Below are positions 50,371 to 61,584 of a stretch of 64,000 nucleotides of DNA, piece by piece. Below the pieces are notes generated by a model that saw only the letters and a list, made by a program, of their open reading frames with translations, was not told the DNA's origin and made no database searches. The stretch is taken from NCBI GenBank assembly GCA_015143295.1, contig CM026570.1, forward strand, positions 3,868,047 to 3,932,046, given 5' to 3'. The position numbers and the translations under genes were made by a program. The number at the start of each line of letters is the position of its first letter. The first letter of the stretch is position 1. Origin of the DNA: Tetracentron sinense. Lineage: Eukaryota; Streptophyta; Magnoliopsida; Trochodendrales; Trochodendraceae.

Positions 50371-51233
50371 CTAGGCAATTCTACATGCATTTGGATTTTC
50401 GTCACTGAACATTGAAGAAATGTTGTTTCCATTGCTGTTACTGCGGTTGCGATAGTCCTCACTGTAGTGTTCTGTCCTATTGTAATGGGTGTGTTGAAGT
50501 GGTGGCCGGATGTACTCGTATTCAGTGATGTGGGGAGATGGTTTGTAGGTGTTGTAACTGTGGGTAACGTGAACAGGTTGCAGTGGCTCGTAAACAGGTG
50601 GTGGTGGCTCGAGTTGGAACCCATGGTAATTAGGATAGTTGTTCCAGTTCCCACCACTGTGGCTGTACCTATGGCCGTAACCATAATCAGGTGGATGGTG
50701 ATATATAATGTGAACCTCTTCGACATCCTTGGGTGCTGACTGCTGAGCGGCAGTATCAGCGGCCAAAGGTGATGGTGTCACCTCCGGAGGTGGATTTTCA
50801 GGAGGTGGTGGGTCTTTGGGAGGTTCCTCTGGTGGAGCAGCTTCAGCAGGAGGAGATACTGTAGGAGGGTTTCCGGCATCGGGAGGCGGTGGCCCACTTT
50901 CAGGTGCTGCTTCTGTGGGTTGAGGTGCCGGGTCAGTTGGTATTGTATGGGAACAAATTGAGGCCATCTTCCTTGTCTTCTTGATGGCTTTGATGATCTT
51001 CTCCGGGTCGGCCCACCCGACTACTGTCACTTTCTGTTGAGGGCAATCTATGTAGACCTCATATATACCTGTGGAAGATCATAGAGCTTAGTATTATGGT
51101 TTGAAGATGGCTAAGATGTTAATGCAAGAGAGCCTTAGTTACCCTTAATGCCATGTAAAGCCTTCTTGATCTTCTGTACGCATCCATTACAGTCCATCCG
51201 GACCATTATCTCTGTGACTCGAGGCTTCTGCAT
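50371..51233 (-). CDS. HIPP: HIPP: heavy-metal-associated isoprenylated plant protein
   Basis: A metallochaperone-like protein of a plant-specific family. Exons 51233-51143 and 51068-50371 give 262 residues. The start MQKPRVTEIMVRMDCNGC opens an HMA domain (about residues 5-70), with the metal-binding MxCxxC at Cys15 and Cys18, then KIKKALHGIKG and VTVVGWADPEKIIKAI. Residues about 75-150 are Pro/Glu/Ala-rich. Residues about 150-235 are His/Tyr/Pro-rich, a possible second metal-binding surface. The C-terminus MFSDENPNACRIA ends in a CaaX box (CRIA), predicting isoprenylation of Cys259 and membrane or nuclear targeting. The position of the intron within the HMA domain matches the family. The neighbours are unrelated. 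Confidence -1.
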
Positions 51234-54219
51234 TTTGGACAAGAAAACCAGAAATCTGATTTTTTTTAGAGAAATGTCTTGCAATATGTATGCACAAATG
51301 AATCTACTGGGTTGAGCCAGTTGGGGAATGGTTGTGAAGGGCTCTCGCAGAACATGCCCCGAGGAGTATTAACAAATATTATTAAGTAGATGATGATTAT
51401 GTTATTCTCATTAAAATTGTATTAAGTAGGAGACATGGGTTGAGTGACATACCTCTATTTCTGGAAACATTGGCGAGGATACAGAAAAAATGGAGGGAGA
51501 ATGGGTGAGAACAAGAGATTGATTTACTTCATGTGATTGGGGAGCTTGGAGAGTGAATGAAGAATCAGTAGCTGCATTTATTTGTACATGAGGAGGGAAT
51601 ATTTGAAAGGTGAAAGGTGTGGGACATGGAAGGAATCTAACTTTAGATAGATTGGGATGGGGTCGGTGCTTTTGTTTGGGATATGAGATACTGGGCCAAA
51701 GGGAATTTGCTTTGAGAAGGATGACCATTTATAATTGAGGTGTGTCTGGATGGATGGAATATCCAGAGCCGACCAAAGCTTTTAAAGTGAGCATGATCAT
51801 GGCTCTTTGTCAACCAAAACCGATGTAGCTTTTGGTGAAGGATAACCATTCTCTAGCATTCCTTCTTTGCTATAAGAAAATATAAATAAAAAGAAATGAA
51901 AATGTGGTACCTGTTTTTAATGAAATTTAGAGTGTAATATTTGCAGATTTTAATGGGCATGTATTTCTTTCATTTATGCAACCAGATAAACAAATTGTGA
52001 CTGTAGTGATTACGACATTAATTACACACATTTGTCGTGGTTATGTTTTGGTTAGGATAACCACTTTAACCGACCTCTTGTCTCCAATCTAGTTTGCCAA
52101 GTGGGCTTCATTGCATGTATAATTGTTAAGGTGATTAGGTGATAAACCCCATGGGTGCCTGAGGTGTCCCCTGAAGAACTCCTTGCACATAATATGAGAT
52201 TTGTATATGTTGCATTTCTTTGAATGAAGAGCCTTACTAATAATATATATTACAAAATTGTCATTGTCAAGATGCACTTTAATAGAACAATTATTGAATA
52301 CACTTCTGAGAATAATAAAGAGAGATTTCAAATGAGAAATGGAAAACAAACCCAAGGTCAACTTAGAAGCTGACCCCGTGATGTCATTGGTTCATGCCCC
52401 TAGGGTTAAGCAATCTAACCATGATTTTTAGAAAAATCATAAAACAAAATTATTAATTTTAATTTAATTAAAGCTTAACCATGGTTTAAAAGGTGTTGAA
52501 AGGGACACGGGTACTCAGGACTCATTTCAAATGGTGAGAATATAAAAAAAGTCTAACACTCATCGCTGAAAAGGGAGAGAGAGTGTAGGGATAAAACAAG
52601 AAAAAAAGTCTACATAGAGAGAGAGAGAAGTGTGGGATTGAATAAAGAATAAATTGTAACTGTCTTCTTCTCTTTTATTCATTTTTCATTCTTCTAGTTT
52701 ATACCTAAGAAGATAATAAAAAACACATAATAAGTAAAATATGTATAAGTCACACCTTAAATTATAAAAAAAACCTTTTAACAAGGGATTTATGAGAGAT
52801 TTAGGATCCTAGCCTAAAGAGATTTTAGAATATTTAAAGACATTTTTTTTTATTATTAGGCTACCTAGACCCAAATGTGCCCTTGGTCATCTAGGTGGTA
52901 GCTTCAAGCGACACAATTAACAACCATGCAAATAATCCACCCCACAAATAGAGGGAGAGAGAGTGACTAATTGTTCCACCAATTAAGAGAGGGCATGTTA
53001 GCTTGAGGGCAACATACTTGACACGGTACAATCTCTTCTTTTTTATTCTATTTACAAATATTTTTTTGTATATACAAACTCTAATATATTATATAGTAAA
53101 ATACATGATACACATATAATATGGTTTTTATTGACCAAACAATTATTTTCAAATAAAATAAATTTTATACTATTAAATAATAATAATATTACATTTATTA
53201 GATTTTTAATAATAATCCCTTAAGCGGGCAACGCCTGAACTTATCACAACATCTAGTCACCTAAGCGACCGTTTGAGGCAACGCCTTTAACAACCATGAT
53301 TGGACGGAACCTGAGGTATCCATGGATCCATCCCGAACCCAACCTATTTATAAATGAACTGAAAACCCAACCTAAAAGACCACTGGGTCGAAAACTTCAA
53401 CCGTAATATGTGAATGTTTCTCAACCTTGATCGGGCGTCTTTGTGAGCTAGTTTTTTTTTAGGTGAATGAAACAACACACACACAACACCCTCACACACC
53501 CGGTACTTAAACACACACAACACAGAAGGAATCATCCCACAATTCACCTCTAAAACCAGTACCGACCGTGGGAAATAGTGACACCTTAAGTACTAATACC
53601 CACATGCCCACCTGATCGAGATGCGGCTAGGCTCAAAAGAAGCCTAGATTTTTGAAATAATGTGTAATGCTTATAGTAGCAGCTATTACTAAAATATTAA
53701 ACCCTAATATTTTCGCTATTTAAGGCTTGTCCCATTGATTGTGTGTGTTTCTGACCATACTCTCATTCCGAGTTCCAGTTCACTTGTGCACTTCAGTTGA
53801 AATATCCACCTAGCCCTACTAATATTTGCTAACTTTGAGTCCATATAAAGGTCCTTTCTCTCACCAAGACCCTTTTGGTGAGATGAGTTGGGTTTAGAGT
53901 GTGTGTGAGCAGGTTGGCCTATGTGAGTGTGTGTTTTAACCATTCAACTTTTAGAAAAAACTAATATTTTTCCAGGTGGAACAAAGCCTGGTGTCACTAT
54001 GTCCGTAGTAATTTTTCTGGTAATTACTCCTTTCCCGATTGGTTCTCTTAACAATAGGAATAAGCATAGGGAATTAATGATTACCAAAAAAAGCAGAAGA
54101 ATGATCAACTCAAACTTATCCTCGCTGAGCTTGTATTAGCTGCATCCCTTAGCTACAGATTTTGATCGATATTAACGGTTTAACTCTAACTCAATAGTGG
54201 GGTTCACAAATCCAGCAAC
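51234..54219. other. Intergenic spacer between HIPP and the PR-10 region
   Basis: No coding family recognised. Half-degraded copy of the 'CACGTGTCC' MITE at about 52385-52515. AT-rich elsewhere, with GA runs near 52580-52630. Confidence -1.
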
Positions 54220-54823
54220 CAGGGGCGGAGCCAGGGGGGGGGCGGGGCCATGGCCCCCCCAATTTTTTTGTAAACCCTTCTTCTACTAGTATGAATTGTG
54301 GGCCCCTCAATTAAAAAAAAAAAAAATTAGTATACTTGGCCCCCCCAATTTTTTTTGTACTTTATAATATAATGGCCCCCCCAATTTTTTTTGTCATATA
54401 TAGTGGCCCCCCCAATGGAGTCCCCTTATGCCCTTGAGATTGCCACATGTCCCTATTGACACCCCTTAACTATGGTTAAAATTCACCCAATATCAGGTTT
54501 ACCTACTTGGTTTTTAGAAAAAAATATTTTAATAATTTTAACCTTAGGAGTTAGTGAATTTTAAACTAGGGTTCAAAAAGAAATTTGATATTTTTTTTAA
54601 AACCAAAGATAGGTGGGTGAATCTTAACCACAATTAAGGGGTATTAATAGGGACATGTGGCGACCTCAAAGGCATTACCGGGAAAAAAAAAATTTCAAAA
54701 TAAAAAAACTACCCCAAAAAATTTTTCTCGGCCGAATCCCCAAATTCCATACCCTTAAATCAAAATTTTTTTTATTTCAAGTATTTTGGCCCCCTCAATG
54801 AAAAATTCCAAGCTCCGCCCCTG
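54220..54823. mobile_element. hAT MITE (CAGGGGCGGAGC ends) with perfect duplication, carrying a nested MITE
   Basis: The left end CAGGGGCGGAGCCAGG and the right end (inverted) CAGGGGCGGAGCTTGG agree. The 8-mer CCAGCAAC flanks both sides (54212-54219 and 54824-54831). The interior repeats 'ggcccccccaatttttt'. A 'CACGTGTCC'-family MITE occupies about 54423-54674, so two insertions are layered, the inner one younger. Confidence -1.
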
Positions 54824-55143
54824 CCAGCAACTAAGCATGTGCCCTTATTGTGGGGGGTATCCCTAGCTAACTGGGCGTCTTCTAGGCAGTTCAGGCTTTA
54901 TGGTCCCTACAGCATGATTCTAAAGTGGCTCACAGTGTCAGTGATCAACATCATTCAATATGTGAAGCGCTGGGTAATATCCCAAGATCTAGATGGACTG
55001 CGCCATTTTTAGCAGAATCATGCATTAATCACTTCTGCAATAGAAAGATTACACCAGGGGAACTCTGGAAAAAAAAAGAAAAGAGGAGACAGACTGTTAC
55101 ATAAAAAGAGAGAGGGAGTAACTAGAATAACTGAACAAACAAA

Positions 55144-55388
55144 CTAAGCATCGACATCAGGGTTTGCCGAGAGGAAGGCTTCCACAACCTTGTAAATTTC
55201 CATGGCTGTGTGTGTTCTTGCCTTCCTCGATTTCCCCAGCTTCTTTCAACGTCGCGTCACCAGTGTGCGGTACTCACGCTTTTCATCTTACAAATGCATC
55301 TTCCATCATTAGAGGCCTCGAACTTAACCTCATAAGCAATTGATTCAAGTTTGTCCCCTAATACATCCCTTCAATCAAAGTGTGCAAG
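55144..55388 (-). pseudogene. Antisense fragment of PR-10 exon 2
   Basis: Read on the minus strand this is the C-terminal exon of a PR-10 gene: GRCICKMK-like text, then EEAGEIEEGK-like text, then YKVVEAFLSANPDVDA and a stop at 55146-55144. The frame is broken in the middle by small indels. Its upstream part stops where the hAT-like element begins. It points towards the PR-10 pseudogene on the plus strand, making an inverted pair. Confidence -1.
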
Positions 55389-55856
55389 TTCGCTACATAC
55401 TATAGTGAACCCGAATTGGTTCGTGGTTCGGTTCGGATTGATTCGTGAAATTGAGTAAACCACATAGTGGTTTCAAAACAATCTTAGTTTGTCATTTTTC
55501 ATTCAAATTCACTCATAATTTTTTATAGGTTTGGCAAATTTATATTTGAGTTCACAAATCGTTCATAAAAAGACATTTATTATTATTATTTTTCAATTAA
55601 GTATTTATAATATATTGTTTGCATGCTTAAAAGATATATATTTTATATTATAATATAATATAATATGATATAAAATATATATTTTGTTTTACATGCTTAA
55701 GTAGCGAACTAAGCTAGTGAACCAAACTAAAGAACTTAAGCAAACCGAAAAACAAATTATCTCATCCTAACCCTAGTGAACCGGGTTCACTAGATCTATA
55801 GTGGCGAATTGCGAACCGCTGACCCGAAATCGAACCGAGCGAACGAGGTAACATTG
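55385..55856. mobile_element. hAT-like element, left end lost, inside the PR-10 pseudogene
   Basis: It shares 'aagttcgctaYatRctat', 'gttcgtggttcggttcg' and 'gaacYgggttcactag' text with the complete element at 58055-58505. The right terminus GGTAACATTG is intact, but the expected CAGGGTTACC left terminus is missing. It is joined directly to the antisense PR-10 fragment. The insertion truncated PR-10 exon 1. Confidence -1.
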
Positions 55857-56280
55857 GTTGGAAGCATCAAACAAACCAACTTTCCTCAAGGTTAGCTACA
55901 AATTTTTGTTAAGACTCTAACAAGATTCTTTTTTTGGTTCTTAGGGTCATATATCACATAAGAATTTGGTTCAATATGCAGGTAGTCATTTCAAATTCTT
56001 GAAGCACCGAACTGACACGCTCAATAAAGAGAATCTAGTGTGCAAGTACACTTTGGTTGAAGGTGATGTACTGGGGACAAGCTCCAGTCCATTGCTTACG
56101 AGGTTAAGTTTGAGGCTTCAAGTGATGGAGGATGCGTTTGTAAGATGACAATTAAACCACTACCACTACCATACCAAGGGTGATGTCGAGCTCAAAGAAG
56201 AGGATACCAAGCACAAAGCGATGGGGATGTACAAGGTTGTGGAAGCCTGCCTCTTGGAAAACCCTGGTGTCTATGCCTAG
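55857..56280 (+). pseudogene. PR-10 pseudogene (exon 1 tail, intron and exon 2)
   Basis: 55857-55890 is the last 34 bases of exon 1 (GSIKQTNFPQ-like). 55891-55981 is a short intron with a TATGCAG acceptor. 55982-56280 is exon 2, ending TAG. The exon reads SHFKFLKHRTDTLNKENL and CKYTLVEGDVLG, then loses one base relative to the intact gene (ctgggg-acaagctcc), shifting the frame. A second small indel follows near 56148. Most of exon 1 is absent, so no functional protein is expected. Confidence -1.
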
Positions 56281-57039
56281 TGTTTCTTTGTCAAATTACT
56301 CTGTAGTATCCCCCATCCTTTCATCTAATTATGAGTCTTTGTGGCTTTTATAATAAAAAAATCTTCCTATTGTGATATTTTTTGTGATAGAGATATGACT
56401 GAAATGATTAGTTGTGATTCCATGAACTTGTGCGAGTATTTGAAAGATGTTAATCGAATAATAAATACGAAAACTATTGAGGGTATTCAAGCCACAAACA
56501 ATGCAATTTCAGTCACCTTCTTGTTGATGGTGAACAGATAAAAAAGGAGCAAAGGATAGTAATCTTGCTAGAGATCTGATTTGGTAGCTTGCGAATTATT
56601 ATTATGTTAGATGGCCGTGCGTTCCCATAATCTATGGGAACGCATTCGAATCATGACATAGTGAACATACCATTTTTCGATTGCTTATAGTAACATGTCG
56701 AAGAAAGGTATTATACATGGTTACCTTATAATTTGAAGTACTTCTCTTTGTTTTATTATCGGATTTTGCTATTGAGACCGTTCATAACAGTACTCAGAAA
56801 CTAAAAAAATTGCATGGGATTCAAAAAAATTGAATCCATGTTCTGTTGGGGCAATGTCCCCCTGGATGGTCTCACTAGCAAAATCATTTATTATATTGGG
56901 CTAAGATGAACTTTTCAATCACCCCATTCCCTGTACTTTAATACTATCAAAGATTCTTGTGATGCACGACCCTTGTGATGCAGAGTGAGTGATAAAAATA
57001 TATATAATAAATGCCACATAAATGATCAAGAGACTTGAA
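56281..57039. other. Spacer with no recognisable feature
   Basis: AT-rich DNA between the PR-10 pseudogene and a SINE. Open frames here look random. Confidence -1.
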
Positions 57040-57216
57040 TTTTTTTTTGTACAGGAGGGTGTCCCAAAGCCTTCGAGCCAAGGACTAATCCCTTCAGGGA
57101 TGCACACCGACCCACTCGGAATTTTCGCTACGAATATCAGGGTAAGTCAAGGAGTAAGAGTTGAACACACGACCACATGGATCAAACCCGGCACGCTAGC
57201 CAACTGCACCAACCAG
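57040..57216 (-). mobile_element. tRNA-derived SINE with 10-bp duplication (minus orientation)
   Basis: T run at 57040-57048, tail 'gggtgtcccaaagcc', and head on the minus strand 'tggtgcagttggctagcgtg' (box A) then 'cgggtttgatcc' (box B). The 10-mer GAGACTTGAA flanks both ends (57030-57039 and 57217-57226). 177 bp, complete. Confidence -1.
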
Positions 57217-57226
57217 GAGACTTGAA

Positions 57227-58054
57227 CTTTATTCGTGGTTAAAAATGAAACAGATTCTACAAATGTAAATAATATGTTAATAACATAGATATTTACATAT
57301 GGATTTGGGATACCAAAGGGTGGGATTATAATAAAGAAATTTGAAGTAATCCATTAAAGGTGTGTTTGTTTGACAAGAAAGTGATGGAAAATAAAAGAAA
57401 AATGAGTATTCTTGCACATTCTAGTGTTTGATGTAAAGAAAATGAATAGTGACAACTTTATCCCAAAAACTTTCCATTGTTATTTTAAAAGAAAATTTAA
57501 GTTTTTTTTTTTTCCTTTTCTTTTTCCTACCTAAGGTAAAACTGGTGGTACCCATGTCTCCCTATATTAGGAAAATAGTCTACAAAGAAAGAAGGATCAA
57601 CTGACTCTTGATGGTGACACTGAGATAAGTCATGGAGATGGTAAGAACATTGGAAATTAGGTCGAGATTGGGAGGTGCCTTTCTTTTTCTATGCATGATA
57701 TATTTCCTCCCCCAGTAGCCGGAACTTGATCTCAGGCGAATATTATCAAAGGGGCACACCTTGCCATCAGAGTTACAGGCACACTCATTTACAATATTGA
57801 CCAGCTCAACTCATCATGGCAGAGACTTTTGGAACTGCCGCTGTATACTTTTTTTTTTCTACTTATACTTAAATTAAAGAACTTCTAACAGAGCATTTGG
57901 AAAAAATAACACATGGGCAGTGGCGTGGTCAACCACAGCGGGTTTGCGTACAAGTTGAGACTTGGGTAGATGTTGAGACAGGACTCATGCGCAACCATGA
58001 CATAATGGGCCCATCCCCAATAACTTACTAGGATGGGTTTGACATACTTTAAAC
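57227..58054. other. Spacer with no recognisable feature
   Basis: AT-rich intergenic DNA; no gene or well-defined repeat found. Confidence -1.
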
Positions 58055-58505
58055 CAGGGTTACCAAGTTCGCTATATGCTATGGCAAACTGAGCGAACCT
58101 GAACTAGTTCGTGGTTCGGTTCGTGAAATTGAGCGAACCATATAGCCGTTTCAAAACAATCTTAATTTGTCAAATTTTTTTATTCAAATTCATTGATATT
58201 TTTTTTTAGGATCGGAAAATTTATATTTTGAGGTCACAAACCGTTCATAAAAAGTCATTTTATTATTATTTTTCAAATAAGTATTTGTAATACATTATTT
58301 ATATGCTTAAAAAATATATATTTTTATAATATAATATAAAATATATGTCTTGTTTTACATGCTTAAGTAGCGAACCAATCTAAAGAACCTAGCGAATCGA
58401 AAAACGAATTATTTTATCCTACCCCTAGCGAACCGGGTTCACTCTAGAGTGACAAATTGCAAACCCGAATTTTAATCGAGTGAACCGATGAACTAGGTAA
58501 CATTG
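58055..58505. mobile_element. hAT-type MITE, complete copy of the element in the PR-10 pseudogene
   Basis: The left end CAGGGTTACCAAGTTCGC and the right end (inverted) CAATGTTACCTAGTTC agree. The flanks CTTTAAAC (58047-58054) and CTTTAAAT (58506-58513) match at 7 of 8. 451 bp, no ORF. It lies about 1 kb upstream of the intact PR-10 gene. Confidence -1.
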
Positions 58506-58760
58506 CTTTAAATCATCCTATTCTAAAAACAAACCTTGATTTATGAGAGTAAAAAAGAGAAGCAAATTGTCTGTTTTTATCCCTGTGGTCAGGGGTGTTT
58601 AAAGTCAAGGATCAATTGTACAGTATGGATTTAACAACTGGATTTAACAAATGAAAAATTGATCCTGGCCCTTAAACACCCATGGTCATAGGGATAGACA
58701 CAGATGATTTGGTTCCGTAAAAAAGGTATATAAAGGTTAATGAAAAATAGACCATAACTT

Positions 58761-58891
58761 CTTTTTTTTTTGGAACGAGGTATACCGGCCTCTTAGAGCA
58801 CCCAACTAAGTCCTTCAGGCCGTGCACATCCCCTTATACTACACAACCAAGAAAGCTTGGTATTGGCCACTAGCCCATCCCCTCGTTGGTT
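58761..58891 (-). mobile_element. SINE copy with 16-bp duplication (minus orientation)
   Basis: T run at 58762-58771 and the tail 'ggaacgaggtataccggcct'. The flanks AAATAGACCATAACTT (58745-58760) and AAATAGACCCTAACTT (58892-58907) match at 15 of 16. The tail text resembles the SINE at 57040 ('cttcaggccgtgcaca' compared with 'cttcagggatgcaca'). The head is shortened. Confidence -1.
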
Positions 58892-59431
58892 AAATAGACC
58901 CTAACTTATATGTACGGCTTAGGATTGAGAGGTTTTTTTTATTGGATTTGGTTCAAGTTTGTCTTTTCTCGACATGTTTATAGACATGTCAAGTTCGAGC
59001 AGAGGATGGGCACTTGGCTCGAGTCGAACCCAACTCAACAAATTAGCACCCCTAGGACCACATCATAAGACTAGGACCGGGACAGGAATAACCTTTTTTT
59101 TTTTTGGTCACTAGGACAGGACTAACCTTACTTCCCCCAAAACAAGATGAATCCCGGCCCGGTCAGGCTAAGACCATGTACACCTCTAGACATGGGGATA
59201 CCTTTCAGAAGATCCGGCCCACGATATGGTTGGTCCCTTCTAGAAGAATGCGAAAACCCAAAAAAATAAAAAAACATTAGGCATCAAAGAAAGACTAAGA
59301 GGATTCAAAAAAAGTGGGTTGATCGGGTCAGGGTTCAAAGAAGTAAGCTTTACTTTGTTCCTGTTTGACTTTTTGGAGTATAAAATTCCAAGCCAAAAGG
59401 GACTTCAGTTTAATTATCATCACCATTTGTC

Positions 59432-59439
59432 TATAAATA
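59432..59439 (+). promoter_or_regulatory. TATA box of the PR-10 gene
   Basis: TATAAATA lies 110 bp upstream of the PR-10 start codon. This predicts a transcription start near 59465 and a 5' UTR of about 85 bases. Confidence -1.
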
Positions 59440-59548
59440 GTACCATTGTTCTTCACCATCTCCACCTCTCTTTTAAAATAAAAAGCCTATTAATACAATT
59501 AATCCCTCTTATTTTTTTTCTTAGATCGTTTTCTAGCTCCAAGAAAAC

Positions 59549-60763
59549 ATGGGTGTCACTTGCTTTACCCAGGAATTCACTACTCCGGTTGCTCCGGCTA
59601 AGATGTTCAAGGCCTTGATCCTCGACTCGCACAACCTCATCCCCAAGCTCATGCCTCAGTCCATTAAGAGCATCGAATTTGTTGAAGGAGATGGCGGGAT
59701 TGGAAGCATCAAGCAAACCAACTTCGCCGAAGGTTAGTTGTAGAAGATAGACTCAGTAGTGGTGCTGTCAATGAGCTGAGCGAGCTCGATTCGTCTTAGA
59801 ATGGCCAAGCTTGAGTTGGGTATTTGAGCTTGTTGAGCTGAGCCAAATCGAGCTAAGTGATTGAGCTCGTTTGTTAATCAAGCCGAACACAAGCAACCAG
59901 CGGCTCAGCTCAATTAATTTTGTTGTATTATTTATAATACCCTTATAATATTAGTTTTCACATAAAAGATGAAGAAACTTAAATATAATTTTTTGTATAG
60001 GTAAAACATGAAAGGTAACTTCATCTTTTAAAAACTTATAGATTCTCTATATCACGCTTCTTCAATTAGACTCCAGAGAATAACTATGTTCAGTACTTAC
60101 GGTTTTTTTTGTTTTTTTTTGGGTGAGAGAATCTGATGAGCATGTTTAATTCTTACGATTCTTATTTGATTTCTTTTTGTTAAAATTAAGGTAAATGAGC
60201 CTCAAATAATAGTGCAACCTTACGAGCCGGCTCTAGCTCGATTATCAATAGATGAGCTGAGCTCAAGCTAGCATTAGAGGGCTCGAATTGAGCTAGAGAC
60301 GAGCTTAAGCCAGCATATATATGTCACGAACTGAGCTTGAGTAACAACCGGCACAGCTCAACTCAGCTAGTTTACACCCATACTCAGTAGTCAGATTACT
60401 CAGTGCCATATATTAGATAAGAAGTTAACTTAGTGCCATATGTTTAATTTAGTTTAATATGCAGGTAGTCATTTCAAATACATGAAACACCGAATTGACG
60501 CGCTAAACAAAGAGAGCTTGGCGTGCAAGTACGCTTTGATCGAAGGTGATGTGTTGGGGGATAAGCTCGAATCTATTACTTATGAGGTTAAGTTTGAGGC
60601 ATCTGGTAATGGAGGATGTGTTTGTAAGATGACAAGTTGGTACCACACAAAACTGGATGTGGAGTTCAAAGAAGAGGAAATCAAGGAAGGCAAGGACAAA
60701 GCAATTGGGATGTACAAGGTTGTTGAATCCTACCTCTCCGAATACCCTGATGTCTATACTTAG
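59549..60763 (+). CDS. PR-10: PR-10 / Bet v 1-type pathogenesis-related protein
   Basis: A small cytosolic ligand-binding protein of the START/Bet v 1 fold, usually induced by stress or pathogens. Exons 59549-59732 and 60465-60763 give 160 residues, the standard family length. MGVTCFTQEFTTPVAPAKMF starts the protein. The glycine loop EGDGGIGSIK is at residues 46-55. YALIEGDVLGDKLESITYEV, then KAIGMYKVVESYL, is the typical second half and C-terminal helix. The intron sits after the first base of the Gly62 codon, the conserved PR-10 intron site. The intron is 732 bp; without a 621-bp insertion it would be close to 100 bp, as in most PR-10 genes. A TATA box is in place. Broken and antisense relatives lie on both sides. 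Ligand and inducer cannot be told from sequence. Confidence -1.
59761..60381. mobile_element. Insertion in the PR-10 intron with 10-bp direct flanks
   Basis: The 10-mer ACTCAGTAGT occurs at 59751-59760 and 60382-60391. The ends are imperfect inverted repeats: GGTGCTGTCAATGAGCTGAG, and from the right TGGGTGTAAACTAGCTGAGT. The subterminal text is rich in 'gagctcga/agctcaa' units. No ORF. Probably a non-autonomous DNA element; the superfamily is uncertain. Confidence -1.
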
Positions 60764-61303
60764 ATGGTTTTTGCTGAGCTAGTCTCTCCCTCTATTTACA
60801 TGTCAAAGTACTGCGGCTTTTCTTTTATTTATTTTTTCTTTGTACCAACTACCAACCATACATTTTGAATCATAATATGAACTTCCCTATTGTGATATAT
60901 TCTTTGACCTAGTCTGAACCAGAGATTCTGTATAGGCAACGGATTCTTTCTACCTGAGTATTACACTTAGGCATAGTTTCTTCAGCTGACATGTGGTGAG
61001 AAATAGGAGGAGAATAAAAAAATGTGGGAAAGATTGAAAAGACATGTGAAATTTTGATTTCTTCGCTAATTTCTCGCCACATGTTGGGTGAAGAGGCTCT
61101 ACTTGAGTGTAATACTTGAGCATCTGCTAGAGGAAATCCGTTGCCATCTATACCATATCAAATGTATTCTCAGGTTTCAACAACATGAATAAATAAGACT
61201 TGCTTAGAGGATTAAAACCTTGAGCCCTATATCTCGAACTTGGACTGCAAGTGTCATAAACCATGAGTAATAGTGTCATAAACCATGAGTAAAGGCCTCG
61301 GAT
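60764..61303. other. 3' flank of PR-10 and spacer
   Basis: Presumed 3' UTR, then AT-rich DNA. A short direct duplication of 'gtgtcataaaccatgagtaa' lies at 61250-61291, next to the element at 61304. Confidence -1.
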
Positions 61304-61571
61304 TGTCTCCGGCGAAGCCAGAAAGGGCTCTCAGGGTTCCATACATTGTACTACAGTTGGCATAAACATGGGGAGAAGTCATTTCATTTTCTCCCCATGA
61401 TTTTGACTTCTCCCCACTTGATATCTCTCCCCCTTATCCTCACACACTTATCGCCACATGTCTTATTATGTGTGGAGAAGTCAAAATCATGGGCCCCATT
61501 ATTTTGACTTCTCCACTTATCCCCTATTCTATGGAATCCCGAGACAAGCCCTTTCTGGCTTCGCCAGAGAC
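61304..61571. mobile_element. Inverted-repeat element with GTCTC-GGCGAAGCCAG ends
   Basis: The left end GTCTCCGGCGAAGCCAGAAA and the right end (inverted) GTCTCTGGCGAAGCCAGAAA match at 19 of 20. Inside, 'ggagaagtcaaaatcatggg' and its inverse recur. The flanks carry ATGAGTAAAGGC (61285-61296) and ATGAGTAAAAGGC (61572-61584), the left one separated from the element by 7 bases. A long duplication would suit a Mutator-type origin. 268 bp, no ORF. Confidence -1.
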
Positions 61572-61584
61572 ATGAGTAAAAGGC

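Noticed and set aside
50316-50739. Alternative open frames on both strands across the HIPP gene
   Set aside because: They are shadows of the biased Pro/His/Tyr codons of HIPP; the HMA domain and CaaX box fix the true frame.
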